Shown here: in pieces, positions 1 through 11,685 of the stretch | How the letters are laid out: each line of letters opens with the position of its first letter | Position numbering within the stretch: the first letter of the stretch is position 1 | From: Vanessa cardui | Lineage: Eukaryota > Arthropoda > Insecta > Lepidoptera > Nymphalidae | NCBI RefSeq assembly: GCF_905220365.1 | Contig: NC_061152.1 | Coordinates: forward strand, 4,701,001-4,765,000 | Direction: 5' to 3' | DNA: 64,000 nucleotides | Notes under the pieces: generated by a model | Database searches by the model: none | What the model saw: only the letters and a program-made list of their open reading frames with translations | What the model was told of the DNA's origin: nothing | Position numbers and translations under genes: made by a program

Positions 1-2537
1 TCGCGAGGTAGAGGGGAGGTGGGGGGGCGGGGAGTGCCGGGGGAGGGCGAGGAATGATCTGAAACGATTTAAAGGAAGACTTGCGATGCGGCTCCAAGAT
101 GTTTTTCGATATTGATGTGAAGAATTAAGCAATATTGGGAATTAAATAGGAATTAGTTTGAATTGAATAGAAATAGTGGGTAGTGTTTGTTGGTGAGTAG
201 GAAATTATACATCACAGCTTAAGTTAGGGGATGGGGAGCGGCGGCGAGGATACTTGGAACGGATACCCCCCGGCACTGGACGCGAAACTCGATAGAAGAA
301 ATAGACCATCTCCCCTAAAAGAAGAATTGAATTTTTGAGGAAAATTCGATTCGGATCTAGCAACACTGGCTTTGGATGCGAGATGTAGGAAAAATGTTAG
401 CGTTCTCGTCGAGACACTTGGAATACAATACTTGGTGCGTCTATGTTGACGGCGCGCGGCGTTTTGCGGCGTTTTTGTCTTTTTTAAATCGGTATTTTGA
501 CAGTTCACTTTCTAGAATAATAAAAATAAAAATCCACGGCTTTTAGTACCTGCGTGAAAGTGTCGCGAAATGTCGCCGTCGCTGTATCGCCTCCGGATGT
601 GACGTAATAATATCGATTGTTGGAAAATGAATAAATAAAAAAATAATAATAAATAATAATAATAATAAAAGGCAACATTATCCAATTAATGTTAAGCGAA
701 ATATATAGAATTCAAGTACAATTTGCTTGTTGGATTTCTTGTTGGACGCGTTGAAATTTGTAACTGTGTTGGCAGTTTCTGAAAATCTACCATAATGGTA
801 GGTTTCGTGTGATGAGAAATTTGATAAGGACTTCGATTTAAGTAAAATGTGTATTCGAAAAAAAAAAAAATAACTTAGCTAGTTGTCAGTTTGTCGTTTG
901 TGGATAAGCTCTGTAACGTCTTGGTGGCGCGTCCCGACAAAAATGTCGCGTCGCTGTCGCGCGGTTTTGTCGCGGGCGCGGACGCTCATTTATCGTAAGA
1001 TATTAATGTAAGACTTAAGTGGATTCACATTTTTTCGAAAAAAAAAAAAACCATAATTGTACCTGTGTAGCTAGAGTGAATTTCCCGTTTTCCCCCCTTT
1101 TTTGTTTTTTATTATTTAACTTGGATATTGTTGCGATATATAGAATATTCGATTGATTTATCACGTCGTTTATTACTGATTTAGAGTCATCGATCGTTCG
1201 ATTATCGATTTTGTTTTCGAACGATTATGCAACGATCGTTGGATATCGATTATTGAATCGTTCGAATCGTGTTGAGCGAGTTTGGAGAGGATTTTATTGT
1301 AGCTTTGTTGCAGATTAATTTGAAGATGGTTTTGTTCCTGCACTAGTGACGACTTTCCCGGGAGGCGGTATAGACTGGGTTTTTTAGTACAAAGTTGAAA
1401 AAAAAAAATACGTTACCAATCTTGGCTGTAGGCTCCTCGCGAGTTGATTCTTATATTTTTTTAGTATTAAAAATATAATATATATATTTTTTGGATCCGC
1501 CGGGGTAGTGCAATAGTTGTTAGAGTAGTTACCTATAAGATTATATATAACCAAAAGTCTAGTGTAAATAATTGTTCCAATTTATGATGTAACATCAGAT
1601 TGTCGTCTCGATTAGTATCGTATGTACCGGACCCGATTGTGTCAAAGTTTGATCGGTTTTGGAATGGTTGAAGTTGCGTAAGATTCGACGCTGAGTCATT
1701 CGATGTTCGGAGAGACATAACGACGAGGCTTGGGTGTGTACTTAATTTTTCCTTCGGATACAGACGTCGTATCCCGACCGACCACGGACTCTGAGACTGT
1801 AGCTAAAAGACTAGCGCGAATTTTTTGATGAGTTTATTCATGATTTTTGTAGACGTTTTTTCGTGTCGTGTATTTTTCGGTAGATGTTGAGGCGAAGTGC
1901 CTTCGTGCGGCGCATGGTTGAACGTACCCCTCCCGTGCTTGATTTGATAGCTTAATTATAATTGCGATCGTATTTTCGATCGAACGATGGATCGATCGAT
2001 CGTATAATATATTTTCGACCGATCCTTGACTCGGTTTGTTTTTGATTCGTTATAGTTTTGGTATCGTGTGCGTTTTCAATGTCCCCGATTAATCGAAGTA
2101 TATTTTTTAAACCGCTTCGCCGTTCGCCCGTTACGACGGACGGTCTGAACTTTGTAATTAAGTAGACGAATTGTAATTAATAGAGCATTTTAGTGGAAAT
2201 TATTTGCCATAGACGAGCGTCGTGACACTACTTGTTCCACTGCATATGATTATTATTAATATGACATTCAACTATATAACACTATTACGTAGACGAATTA
2301 TAATATATATATTTTTTCTTAGTGATATATAATATATATGAAAAGTGGGTTCCGGTGAGTGTCGCGATGCGTTTTCAGAGTTTAAAAATGCACACACGTG
2401 CGAAAGCTCTTAGTGTAATGATAAATAAATAAAAATAGTTTCAGAATAGCGTATCGCGGTTTCCTCTTTAATATATACTTAGAAGAATTAGGTGATTTTT
2501 GATACACGCTATGTACGCCCCGAGATGTTTCTTCTCA

Positions 2538-2578
2538 CTATCTCTATCTATCTATCTCTATCTCTCTCTCTCTCTCAC
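2538..2578. repeat. Pyrimidine microsatellite (TATC/TC)n
   Basis: A run of TATC units passes into TC dinucleotides. It is a simple-sequence tract inside the long noncoding stretch and is translated in no plausible gene. Confidence 0.85.
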
Positions 2579-3822
2579 GGCACTCGATATCTGCTATCCC
2601 TCTCATGCTTGTATACTTACAATTAGCCGTTCCGGTTGCATTTTGTCAGTTTTCCGTTTCGTTTGTTTCGTGACAACACTTTCGTTTGGGTTCGCCGTTG
2701 GCTCGATGTGTGTGCATTTTCGATTGTTAGGTTGGTTCCTTTTGTATGAGATTGCTCAATATTTTTTAATGAAAAGTATAAAGTTGTTTAAACGTGCCCC
2801 CTAGCCCTCCTTAGTGAAGATTGGTACGGAAGCGTGGTTGTTGTGTGGTCGCACTGTCCCATTTTGTATTTTTGTATTTTTATAAAAAACGACTATTAAT
2901 GTGAAATTCGAAAGTGTTTTTTACTTTACGCGCAACGTAGATAGTTGACCAGGTGGCCTATGTGACCTCTGAGGGTGTGGTGCCTCGACCCGGGCGCCGG
3001 TGGGCTGTGCCTGGTTGCTAAAATAATTGGTGTTAGAAAAAATAAACCCATTGGTTTTGTGTTGTCTGGGATATGTGGTCTGTTGCGAATGGTTGTTTTT
3101 TGCACTATACCTAAAAGCTTGTCGAATATGGCGCAGTCGCCATTATCTTAGGGCCTTTCTACGTTATGATGCCGGCGAGATTCGAAGCAGAGCTTGCGCT
3201 GTGAGGCCGATGTTGTGCGTTTATATTAATTGATCGCTAGAAAGTCGTGGCGTCTGAACGTAGCTTAGATCGCGTGTAGAGAAGGTTTTAGAAGGATTTG
3301 ACAGTTGGAAGAAGTTTCGATTTCTACCAGACTTTTCGATGGAACTTATTGTTGATGGTTTTTGCTTGAATATAATTTTATTTTGTTTGCGGATCGGCCC
3401 GCGCTCGTTTTGATCGTCGTTTAATTTGTACACTTGGATTTGCTTAGTTTTAGTTTGGAGTATATGTAGTTTGATGGCGCGGGCCGTTTTGAGTTTTAAG
3501 AGAGTTTTCAGTTCGTTAGTTTGTAGGTTGTTTAACTTGATTTCTTGTTTATGGTCGATTGGGCCGTTTGTTCTTGTTGTATGTTGTCTGTTTTTCTATT
3601 GATAGTAGCTATTTGAATGCTAATTTTTCCGTTTTTTAGATAGTAATTTTATTGCATATCACATATGAGGTTCGCCGTACGGGGGGCATCGAGGTGTTTT
3701 GTCTTACATTTTTGACACTATTTTGAGATCTTAGCTAACTTTGTATAATTGTTGTTGTTGACAAATCGACGTTTCGTCCCCCTCGTCCCGTTGACGTTGA
3801 CGTCCGTGTGACGTAGCCGAGC

Positions 3823-3858
3823 GGCGGTGGTCACGGCGGTGGTCACGGCGGTGGTCAC
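3823..3858. repeat. 12-bp tandem repeat, three exact copies
   Basis: The unit GGCGGTGGTCAC occurs three times in a row and is followed by a partial GC-rich unit. Read in one frame it would encode Gly-Gly-Gly-His repeats, but no supported ORF surrounds it. Its GC content stands out from the T-rich surroundings. Confidence 0.8.
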
Positions 3859-5982
3859 GGCGGGCGCGGTCGACAATGTCCCTTGATGATAAATGATGTT
3901 TTATGCCGTCGGTACCGGACCGAGGTTAGTAAATTTTTTTGTCAACGTACGCCCGAGGACGTACCTTGTAAATTTCGTCGTAATATTAGATATTTTAGTG
4001 AAATTATAAAACAATATCGTGTGATAGATGAATTACAGTAGAGCAATTCATTATTAACTTCTAGTTGATTAATATTATAATGACAGATTTAGTACCTACT
4101 CCCTTCGCGTTGCAGGCCGGCGTCGCTCGACGACGCAACCCGCACTGTCGCGCCGTTTGCGTCTCGATGTATTTTTTGTATTTAGTCACGGTTTTTATCA
4201 AGATGTTCATTACAGGCCGGGATGGTGCATAAAATGATATTTTTTTAATAAATTTTTATAAATAAACCGACTCCTTAAAACGTGAATCATAGACAAATTT
4301 TATGCTAATTTTCAGCCTAATTTTATATTCATAAATATATTAAAAATTTTAGTGGAATGTAATAAATTGTATACAGTGACGCCGCGGTTTTACACAACTC
4401 ACTTCAATAATTATTCTTCGCTTCGATGGAGAATGAGTTTCAACTGGTTAATATTAAGTTGTACCCAGACCAGTGAGTTGCCTTACAGCGCACCCACTTG
4501 GGCTGCGTCGCCTGTGTGTGGCCGACATTACTACATGAGTAATCTGAAAGTCGGCACAGCGTATCGTGTAACATCGAAGCGTTACTGTAGTTAGGTTTCA
4601 AAGTGCTTTGTATCGGGAGTCGGCTCACTATAATTTCAAATTAGACTTATATATTTTTATAGACCGTTATTTCTATTGTTATATACCTACAATCAATTTT
4701 GTTGATGATGTCACGCTGTGAGTGGCTTTTCGTCTCCATTAGTGAAAATGAACTCGTTTCCTCGAAGAAAATTTTATGAAGTTACGCGACGGTCGCACAT
4801 CCGTCGTTACGTTCGGAGATGTGACCGTTGCGTAATGCAAATCATCTCGTGTGTTGCACGGAAAGTCACAGTTGAAGCTTAGATAAATAATTTTAAAATG
4901 TATCAGTCTAGGTGAAAAATTGTTTTGCTACGATTAATGAATTTTGTTCAAGAGGTCGCGGCCCTCTCACTTTGCAGCTGTTGACTATTTTTCGAAGCTT
5001 AGTTTGGAACGCGAAATGAAAGGGCCGATCGGTTTCCCCGTTATCATTCTTATCTCCACGTGTTTGTATGACGTTTATTTTGTTTTGTCTTTGATATTTT
5101 TGACGCGAGATAGTTGAGCTTTTTGTAAATGAACGACCCGTTTGTTTGACATGCGATTTGATTTTAGACTATTGTGAAAATATTAAAATGAATTTGAAAC
5201 TTTCTTCCTGAGTTTTCATCTTGTAGTTTGCTTTGTGGGATAGTGCAATCGACTGTTACTTTACACGCGTCACGTGACACTTGGTTTAATGGCTAAATGT
5301 TCACTAAATTCCAATGTCGGGCTATGTTCAGACGATGTAGATGTGTATAGCGTTCAATTGGCAGAACTACGAATAAATAGAACTTTTTGTATCATTTTAA
5401 ATTGGTATCAGTACAATGTTTGTTACTAATGCAAAAAGACACGTCCAGGCTATGAAATGTAGAACGTGGCTCTATGGCGTGACTAGTTAATGCTATCTTT
5501 TTCTATCAAATGACAAATCATTACTGTCAGAGAGAGATACCTTCAAAACACCCGAAACTGCTTTGATGGAATTTAGTCAAAATTTAGTTATCATTAAATG
5601 AATTTGTTAATCGTCCATGAGCATTGTGTTGTCACTGTTATTTGAGTACATCCAATTGCTTTGTGTTTTTTTTTCTTTGACCAAAGAAGATTTTACCAAA
5701 AAGACAGCAGGGTCGGTCCCTGCAATTCCTATATCCGGTGAAAATGGCTTTTAGAAGTAGATTTTCCCGCTTGTTTGGATGTATTTTTGACGTTTACCTA
5801 TTTATTTCTTTTTTACTATATTTTTTTTTGTATAATTTTTATAAAAATCGATTATATGTCGCATAGTATAGTGTTGTTATTTAGCCTTAATATTTTTTTC
5901 AGTATTTCATAGTTTTAATAAAGTATTTTTAAAACGCTACTAGTATAAGCTTTTGCCGATAAAATTGCACATTGGCTGTTAA

Positions 5983-6140
5983 ATGGTGCGTTCCCACCGA
6001 AATCGTTGACGATTTTTTTGGCTGCAACTGTTACCAACAATTGTTGTTGGTCACAAATTTTATGGCAATTCTAGGAATGTTTGTCACAAGTGTTGCTACC
6101 ACAGAAATTGTCAATGTTGCGAATGTGGGGACGCAGCTTA
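5983..6140. mobile_element. Possible short MITE with imperfect terminal inverted repeats
   Basis: The stretch begins with GTGCGTTCCCACC and ends with a related inverted sequence (GTGGGGACGCAGC). The interior is rich in CAA/TTG inversions. An 82-codon ORF covers it but looks accidental. Only one copy is visible, and I found no clear target duplication. Confidence 0.3.
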
Positions 6141-6904
6141 AGGAACATATGTATTGTAATATAATAGTGAAAATTGTAAAAATAACGAGGTTTTTTGTCA
6201 ATAAATTTAAAGAAACGTAGATTTTGAATTTCTATCGGAGCTTTACTTGAAATTTATTGTATAATTTGAAAATTTCTATGTAAAGTGAGAATGCAATACC
6301 GTTTTTTATATATTTATATTTATGTGGAATCTTAAATGATTGCAGTAGCACTGTAGTTTGTTTTTTTTTCTTAAGAGTGTATTTTTTTTATTTTTTTTTC
6401 GTTGTTGTTTGATTAAATAGTATTTTAGATGTATGATTGGCTGGATGGAGAGACTTTGAGTGATATGCCTTGTGCTGACATTTTTTTTTTTTAACTATCC
6501 ATGGTACTAAATTTTAGAGCCATTTTATTTATTGATTTGAACTAAAATCACGAATAATGCATGTAATGACAGCTAGAAGTAAGGAAAAAATTTACGAATA
6601 TACTAATAATTGAATTCCATAATGATATAAATTGATTTTCTTTGTGTTTTTTAAATGTAAGATTTGTCAAGTCGGGCGATTTCATCAATTTATCTCCATC
6701 GAGCCGTAGATATTATTTAAAACTGAAACACTTGGATTTTTATATGAATTTTATTATTATAATATGGTATTTTACTAAATATTAGTCCAATATTAAATCT
6801 TTATATCTTTGTTTTATTTTATAACCCATTTATTATATAAGTAATTATATTTATTATAAAAAATATAAAAGAATATATTATAGGATACAAATATTAGTTC
6901 ATTT

Positions 6905-7175
6905 AAAGTATACTAGCGACCCGCCCCAGCTATGCACGGGTGCAATGATGATACTAAATATACTACAGAATTTGTTTATTAATGACATCACATTAAGAAC
7001 TTCTAAAGTTGTCAGCGTTTCTTCACTGTATTTTATTATTTCCGTGCATTATATATAAAAACCTCTCGTATTTCTCTATCTTTTAAAAAAACCGCATCAA
7101 AAGCGTGCGTAGTTTTAAAGATCTAAGCTAAGATCTATACTGTGTGGTATATAATATATCACCGTGAAAATATGA
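6905..7175 (+). repeat. Dispersed repeat family R2 ('TAGCGACCCGCC' repeat)
   Basis: This copy starts with ACTAGCGACCCGCCCC and runs through GTGCAATGATGATACTAAATATACTACAG to AAAAAACCGCATC. Related copies lie at 32130-32220, 36975-37563 (split by a MITE), 44095-44885 (split by another repeat), 52970-53218 (inverted) and 54708-54965. It is a noncoding repeat typical of lepidopteran intergenic and intronic DNA. I cannot assign its superfamily. Confidence 0.65.
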
Positions 7176-7446
7176 ATACCGTTAGATTATAATCTACCTC
7201 ATGCAAGTGTCATATATAAAGTGGGAATAATATATATTGTGATGTTTGGACGAATTATTATTTGATAAATTAATGAAAACAAAAATATACGAGTATATAT
7301 TTATATATACATAAAAAGCTGCCAATTGAAAGGGAGGCGTCAACTGCCAATTTTACCTTTTGCTAATTCTCAAAGAAATTAATGCTACTGACAATTTCTC
7401 GCTAAGCTTGGTTTAGAATAATTAGTAATTTAGATCAGGGGCTACC

Positions 7447-7693
7447 CAGTGGCGTAGCTATCATAGGGCTAGGTGGTGCAGTGCACCAGGGCCCTGGAGT
7501 TCGGGGGGCCCTCTAAACTAAACCTTAGTCATGAAGATAGAAAATCATGACCCTGCGCAAAAAAAATCTTATTTGGTATCTATAATTTTGAAGGGTAATT
7601 ATTAGTTGAAGAGGGATGGGAAAGTGGGGAAGAGGGCCAAAGTCTTTTTCTATGCACCGCACCAGGGCCCTTCCTCACCTAGCTACGCCACTG
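7447..7693. mobile_element. hAT-type MITE with perfect 8-bp target duplication
   Basis: This 247-bp element starts CAGTGGCGTAGCTA and ends with the inverted form TAGCTACGCCACTG. It is flanked on both sides by the identical 8-mer GGGCTACC (7439-7446 and 7694-7701). CAGTGGCG-type ends plus an 8-bp duplication are the signature of hAT transposons. The inverted similarity extends further in (GCACCAGGGCCC near both ends). There is no coding capacity, so it is a non-autonomous element. Exact duplications suggest fairly recent insertion. Confidence 0.9.
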
Positions 7694-7794
7694 GGGCTAC
7701 CCCCTTTATTTATCTATTTCTTCATATAACAGTAACTACTTGGCATTAGTTCCACAACATAATATTATGATAACAGTACTATTGTCAGTATCAG

Positions 7795-7990
7795 ACACTC
7801 TCAGTTTCTCTATCACGGTCAATCCAAGTTGGCAGCACTGTACGCTAGTAGATTTACATACAATTTCTGTCTATCTCTCTGTTTGTTCCAGCTAATCTCT
7901 GGAACGGCTGAACCGATTTTGACGGAACTTTCACTGGCATATAGCTGATACAATAATACGTAACTTGGGCTTATATTTTAGAATTATGTA
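7795..7990 (+). repeat. Dispersed repeat family R4 ('GGCTAATCTCTGGAACGGCTG')
   Basis: The copy contains TTCCAGCTAATCTCTGG followed by ACGGCTGAACCG, TTTTGACGG and CTTTCACTGGC. The same block occurs at 41195-41340 (+) and, inverted, at 42165-42300 and 46640-46775. It is noncoding; the superfamily is not assigned. Confidence 0.6.
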
Positions 7991-9020
7991 CAAAATGATA
8001 ATAAAGTCACGCTGCGATGCCAAAATACTGGCAAGTACCGCGCGCATCCCTCGCGTATGGCAACACTGCGCCGTCACATTAGGTGCTTACTACCAAGGAC
8101 TTATTATCACAAACGCTGCCTAATACATAATTAAGAAGTTATATAAAAGCTATAAACTGAACAATTTTTTTTTGTTAAATTATAACTCACACGATGTCGC
8201 AGACACACTTACTGATAATAGTTAACTCCAGATGTTCAGTCGCTTCTTCCAGTAGGCGCAATACATAACAGCGATGTTAACATCTTCAACTCCATACCAG
8301 TTAACATCGACGGTGAATATAATATTTGTAATGCTGACCCTGTAGGAAATATTTCGTATCTGTTTTCGTTATTACGAAGGATGATTTTTTAAATGTTCTA
8401 AGTTTTAATTTCATTCAAGCTGTCAAGAAAAATAAAACATAAAAAAGGGATGGATGATATATACTTTTAACTCCCATATTGTGAATATCTGATAAAATAT
8501 ATCAATAATGGATGAGTAGATAATATGTAGTTGGAGCAATATATTAACGCCTATATGTCGATATTTTATGAAGGTCGATTGAATTTCACCGTGAACTCTA
8601 TTTAACAAAAACTGAGATAATGTTATTATACATCATCCTATTTATATATCTTAATAATCAGTGTTATTTTATGTATGTTATATAGATTTTATTTAATTTA
8701 GTAGATATTTTATAAAAACACTGTGGCAACACAGTATTTAAAAATGCTAACATAACATTGACATTTCGAATCCGATAATTTCGAAGTAGCTGAATTCGAA
8801 ATCGTTGTATGTTTTTATTGGTTTGAATATTTATATAATAATGAAATCTAATTTAAAATAAAAACCATTACTAATTTTAAATCAAATCAAACCTAATCCT
8901 ATACAAAAAACGTTCAAAAACAAATAAAATTCGCCTAAACGCTACACCCTAGTCAATATTCATAATAAACGATGTTTCTTTAACAATTGTGAAAAAAGTA
9001 CATGCTACATTATCTCCAGC

Positions 9021-9668
9021 ATGGTCGATAATTCCCTTTTAGTGCCTGTGGCATCCGTGGAACATTATACTGATGAATCAATATCGGAGCCGTTGATAAC
9101 GCGGAAGAAGAAAAAAATCAACCTCGTATACTGTGCTCTGTGTCACGTAAACTTCTACGACGCTAGTGAATACGAACAACACAACGCTGAAATACACGGG
9201 CTGAAGAAATACCCGTGTGTTTACTGCGAATCCAGCTTTCGCCGTCAAGATCACTTGAAGAGGCACATCAATAGTTTACATTCTACAGGCAGCAAATGTT
9301 TAAAATGTCCCATATGTGAAGAAGATTTTAAGCGACGTGATACCTTATTTAAGCACGTTAAAAGAAAACATTCAGATGAAAAGTGTTTTCAATGTCGAGA
9401 ATGTTCGTACCAGTGCGAAACGATTGAGGAATTCGAATCTCACGACAGCGCTCATCTCTTGCAAGAGACTCACATATGTTCGTATTGTAAGAAGCCGTTC
9501 AAACGACGGGATCACATGCTCCGTCATATAAAAACGCTGCATCTCAATCAGTACACGGTCTGTCCGGTATGCAGTCAACAGTTCAAGAGAAAGGACCATG
9601 TCGTTAGACATTGTCGTGAAAAACACAGGATCGAATTTCAAAATGGGAAAATTGTTAAACTACAGTAA
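9021..9668 (+). CDS. C2H2 zinc-finger protein, six fingers, intronless
   Basis: A single uninterrupted 215-codon ORF encodes six C2H2 fingers. The Cys pairs are at about 38/41, 66/69, 96/99, 125/128, 153/156 and 181/184, with His pairs at 54/59, 82/87, 112/117, 141/145, 169/174 and 197/202. A basic KKKKK stretch (about 29-33, RKKKKK) could serve as a nuclear signal. Fingers 2, 3, 5 and 6 share nearly the same helix (RRQDHLKRH, KRRDTLFKH, KRRDHMLRH, KRKDHVVRH). By the usual finger code (Arg -1, His 3, Arg 6) this favours G-rich triplets. Finger 4 is the most divergent. It is expected to be a nuclear DNA-binding protein; target and function are unknown. The first in-frame ATG (9021) is taken as the start. 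AATAAA signals lie downstream near 9822 and 9899. I recognise no specific orthologue. Confidence 0.88.
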   Translation: MVDNSLLVPVASVEHYTDESISEPLITRKKKKINLVYCALCHVNFYDASEYEQHNAEIHGLKKYPCVYCESSFRRQDHLKRHINSLHSTGSKCLKCPICEEDFKRRDTLFKHVKRKHSDEKCFQCRECSYQCETIEEFESHDSAHLLQETHICSYCKKPFKRRDHMLRHIKTLHLNQYTVCPVCSQQFKRKDHVVRHCREKHRIEFQNGKIVKLQ

Positions 9669-10720
9669 AAAAAATATTAGTTTTTTTTATTGTCTGACAA
9701 GATGTCTCTCTATTTTAATATAATCTGTAAAAAAAGGTAATATACATTCATCCAACACAGACATTAAATCATGACTGTTGATAATTGTAAAAATACAAAT
9801 GAGGTTTATTTTAATTTTTTAATAAAAGCTAGAACCTCATCACCACCTATTCGATTTTGCCTTTTATGTCCAGAGTTCCTTCCTAATTGGACTGTGCAAT
9901 AAACTATATAGACGTAAATATATATAGTTTTTTTTTATTTCAGTCTTAAAATATTGACAGTTCCAATTTGGTATAAAACTTTTTTGCACTATTTATTCCT
10001 TAGCTTTAATTATTTTTTATTGTCTTACACATTTCTGTGTGATATCAAGATTGTATAATTGTATAATAATTATGTACCAACTTTAAAATGTATTAATTTC
10101 ATTATGCTGCAAAAATCTAGTTATGATTAAAAAAAATAATTGAAAATCTTTATACAACCTTCAACAATTGAATATTTGTTTACCAAGAAAGTATTTAATA
10201 AATTTGGCAAAATTAATTATGTACCAACTTTAAAATGTATGAATTTCATTTTACTGGAAAAATCAAGTTATGATTAATAAAATAATTAAAAATCTTTATA
10301 CATTCTAAACAATTGAATATTTGTTTATAATGAAGGGCAAGATGCTCTCAGAGGACAATGTATTTAATATATTTGGCACAATACCATTTATCTTCAATGG
10401 AATATTTATTGTTGATAGAACTTTGTACAAGCCCATCTAACTATTAATCCACTGTCAAACCTCCAACTCATTGGATATTGTTCCCTCAAACAGTAATACT
10501 TAAGTTTTTGTTCTCAGTTAAAAAAAATCAGGCACAATATCTAAATTTTATGATCTTATGAGATAAAGTGCGACAGAGAAGTATGGAAGAAGACATGCTG
10601 CACCAAACCTGAATAAAAGTGGAGCAGGAAGATGAATAGACATAACATAGTCGCTAAGGTTGGTGGCAGATTGATAAGAGGAATAATTGGTAATTGTTAT
10701 TATCTTTGTATGTCAAATTC
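9669..10720. other. 3' flank and AT-rich spacer of the six-finger gene
   Basis: No gene is visible. The stretch contains candidate poly(A) signals for the upstream zinc-finger gene and a diverged 147-bp tandem duplication, listed separately. Confidence 0.6.
10071..10385. repeat. Imperfect direct tandem duplication, 147-bp period
   Basis: The block starting TATGTACCAACTTTAAAATG at 10071 recurs at 10218 with about 85-90 percent similarity by eye, including the shared AACAATTGAATATTTGTTTA. The second copy carries an insertion (GGGCAAGATGCTCTCAGAGG). It is noncoding AT-rich DNA; the duplication is local, not a dispersed repeat. Confidence 0.75.
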
Positions 10721-10721
10721 A

Positions 10722-11230
10722 AATAACTTTATTCAATATGGAAGCATTACACTTTCTTATTGATGGTCAATTGAAACACTACCACCGGTTCGGAAAAGAA
10801 AATACCCTGACCTGAGAAGAACCGGCGAAAGAAACTCAGCGGGTTTTTTTTTTTTTATTTGTCTCATATATTATTTAAACAATTTAATATGAGATGAAAT
10901 AGCCAGGAGGCGATCGTTTCATTCCCAAGGTGTGCTATCGATCATAAACTCATTAATTGTATAGTAACCTTTTGCACACAAGCGTTCCTTAATAATTTTC
11001 TTAAATTTGGCAACAGAGGCATTTTGAACGCTTTCTGGGATCCTGTTGTAAAACCGTATACATTGCCCCACAAAGGAGTTACTGACTCTATGTAGTCGAG
11101 TAACAGGAGTAACAAGTTTGTGTTTGTTCCTTGTACCAATGCTATGAGTATCACATTTTCTCATGAAATCATTAATATTTTTTCGTACATACATAACATT
11201 GCAGAATATATATTGAGAAGCAACAGTCAA
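10722..11230 (-). mobile_element. 5'-truncated CR1/jockey-like LINE, ORF2 C-terminus and 3' UTR (LINE-A)
   Basis: A minus-strand ORF (11230-10919, 103 codons) carries the C-terminal tail typical of lepidopteran CR1/jockey-group reverse-transcriptase ORFs: FYNRIPESVQNASVAKFK, then a KGYYTINEFM-type end. Downstream the 3' UTR contains the CCGCTGAGTTTCTTTCGCCG block and ends in an ATTGAATAAAGTT-type tail. The reverse transcriptase and endonuclease are missing, so this is a dead fragment. Other pieces of the family lie at 30225-30320, 31835-32128 and 38402-38515. Confidence 0.75.
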
Positions 11231-11273
11231 TATCTTGATTTCTCTAAATTTATTCCTTAACGATTCGTGGCAC

Positions 11274-11685
11274 CAGTGGCAGATTTACCAATTTGCCACT
11301 ATTAGGCTATTAAATATTTTCTGCCCCTGACTTTTTAAATTCAATACGTTAATTTAGTTCACAATCATATTAATTACATTTATTCTGAAATTGCAACTTT
11401 ATGATTTGTGTTTTATGGTTCTCATTACATCGACCTTTTCCCATTACTAGTATGAATATGAACTGTATAGGTGATATTTCTGTTAGTTCATAGATTATTT
11501 GCAACCCGCTATGTAGTGACGAGTATACGGATTACGGAAGTACTGTGTATACATATAATTATATATATTTTTTCTTTCTGTAAGTTAAAAAAATGGGCTA
11601 AATTTGCCGCCCCTCTAAATCTGCCGCCCTAGGCTCCAGCCTACTTAGCCTATTGGTAAATCCCCTATTGGTAAATCCGCCACTG
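11274..11685. mobile_element. hAT-like MITE family M3, copy 1
   Basis: This 412-bp element has about 19-bp terminal inverted repeats with one mismatch: left CAGTGGCAGATTTACCAAT, right inverted CAGTGGCGGATTTACCAAT. The flanking 8-mers CGTGGCAC and TGTGGCAG match at 6 of 8 bases, as expected for a decayed 8-bp target duplication. It has no coding capacity. A related copy in the opposite orientation is at 37146-37508. Confidence 0.75.

Larger units (their letters stand above)
1..5960 (+). other. Repeat-poor noncoding stretch, possible long 3' UTR
   Basis: No ORF here has convincing coding character; the longest (about 94 codons, minus strand, 224-508) resembles no family I know. The plus strand is rich in T and G (very clear at 3000-3650), and none of the SINE, MITE or LINE families that crowd the rest of the window appear before about 6 kb. 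The first 57 bases are G-rich and open in one plus frame up to a TGA at 55-57, compatible with the end of a Gly/Glu-rich coding exon. Long T-rich, repeat-free sequence after a coding end is typical of extended 3' UTRs of insect neuronal or developmental genes. That is an inference; a long noncoding RNA or conserved intergenic DNA would look similar. Confidence 0.35.

Noticed and set aside
224..508. 94-codon minus-strand ORF near the left edge
   Set aside because: Composition is not protein-like, no motif is seen, and the surrounding skew suggests plus-strand transcription.
5972..6220. 82-codon plus-strand ORF
   Set aside because: It covers a possible short MITE, has low-complexity composition and no upstream or splice support.
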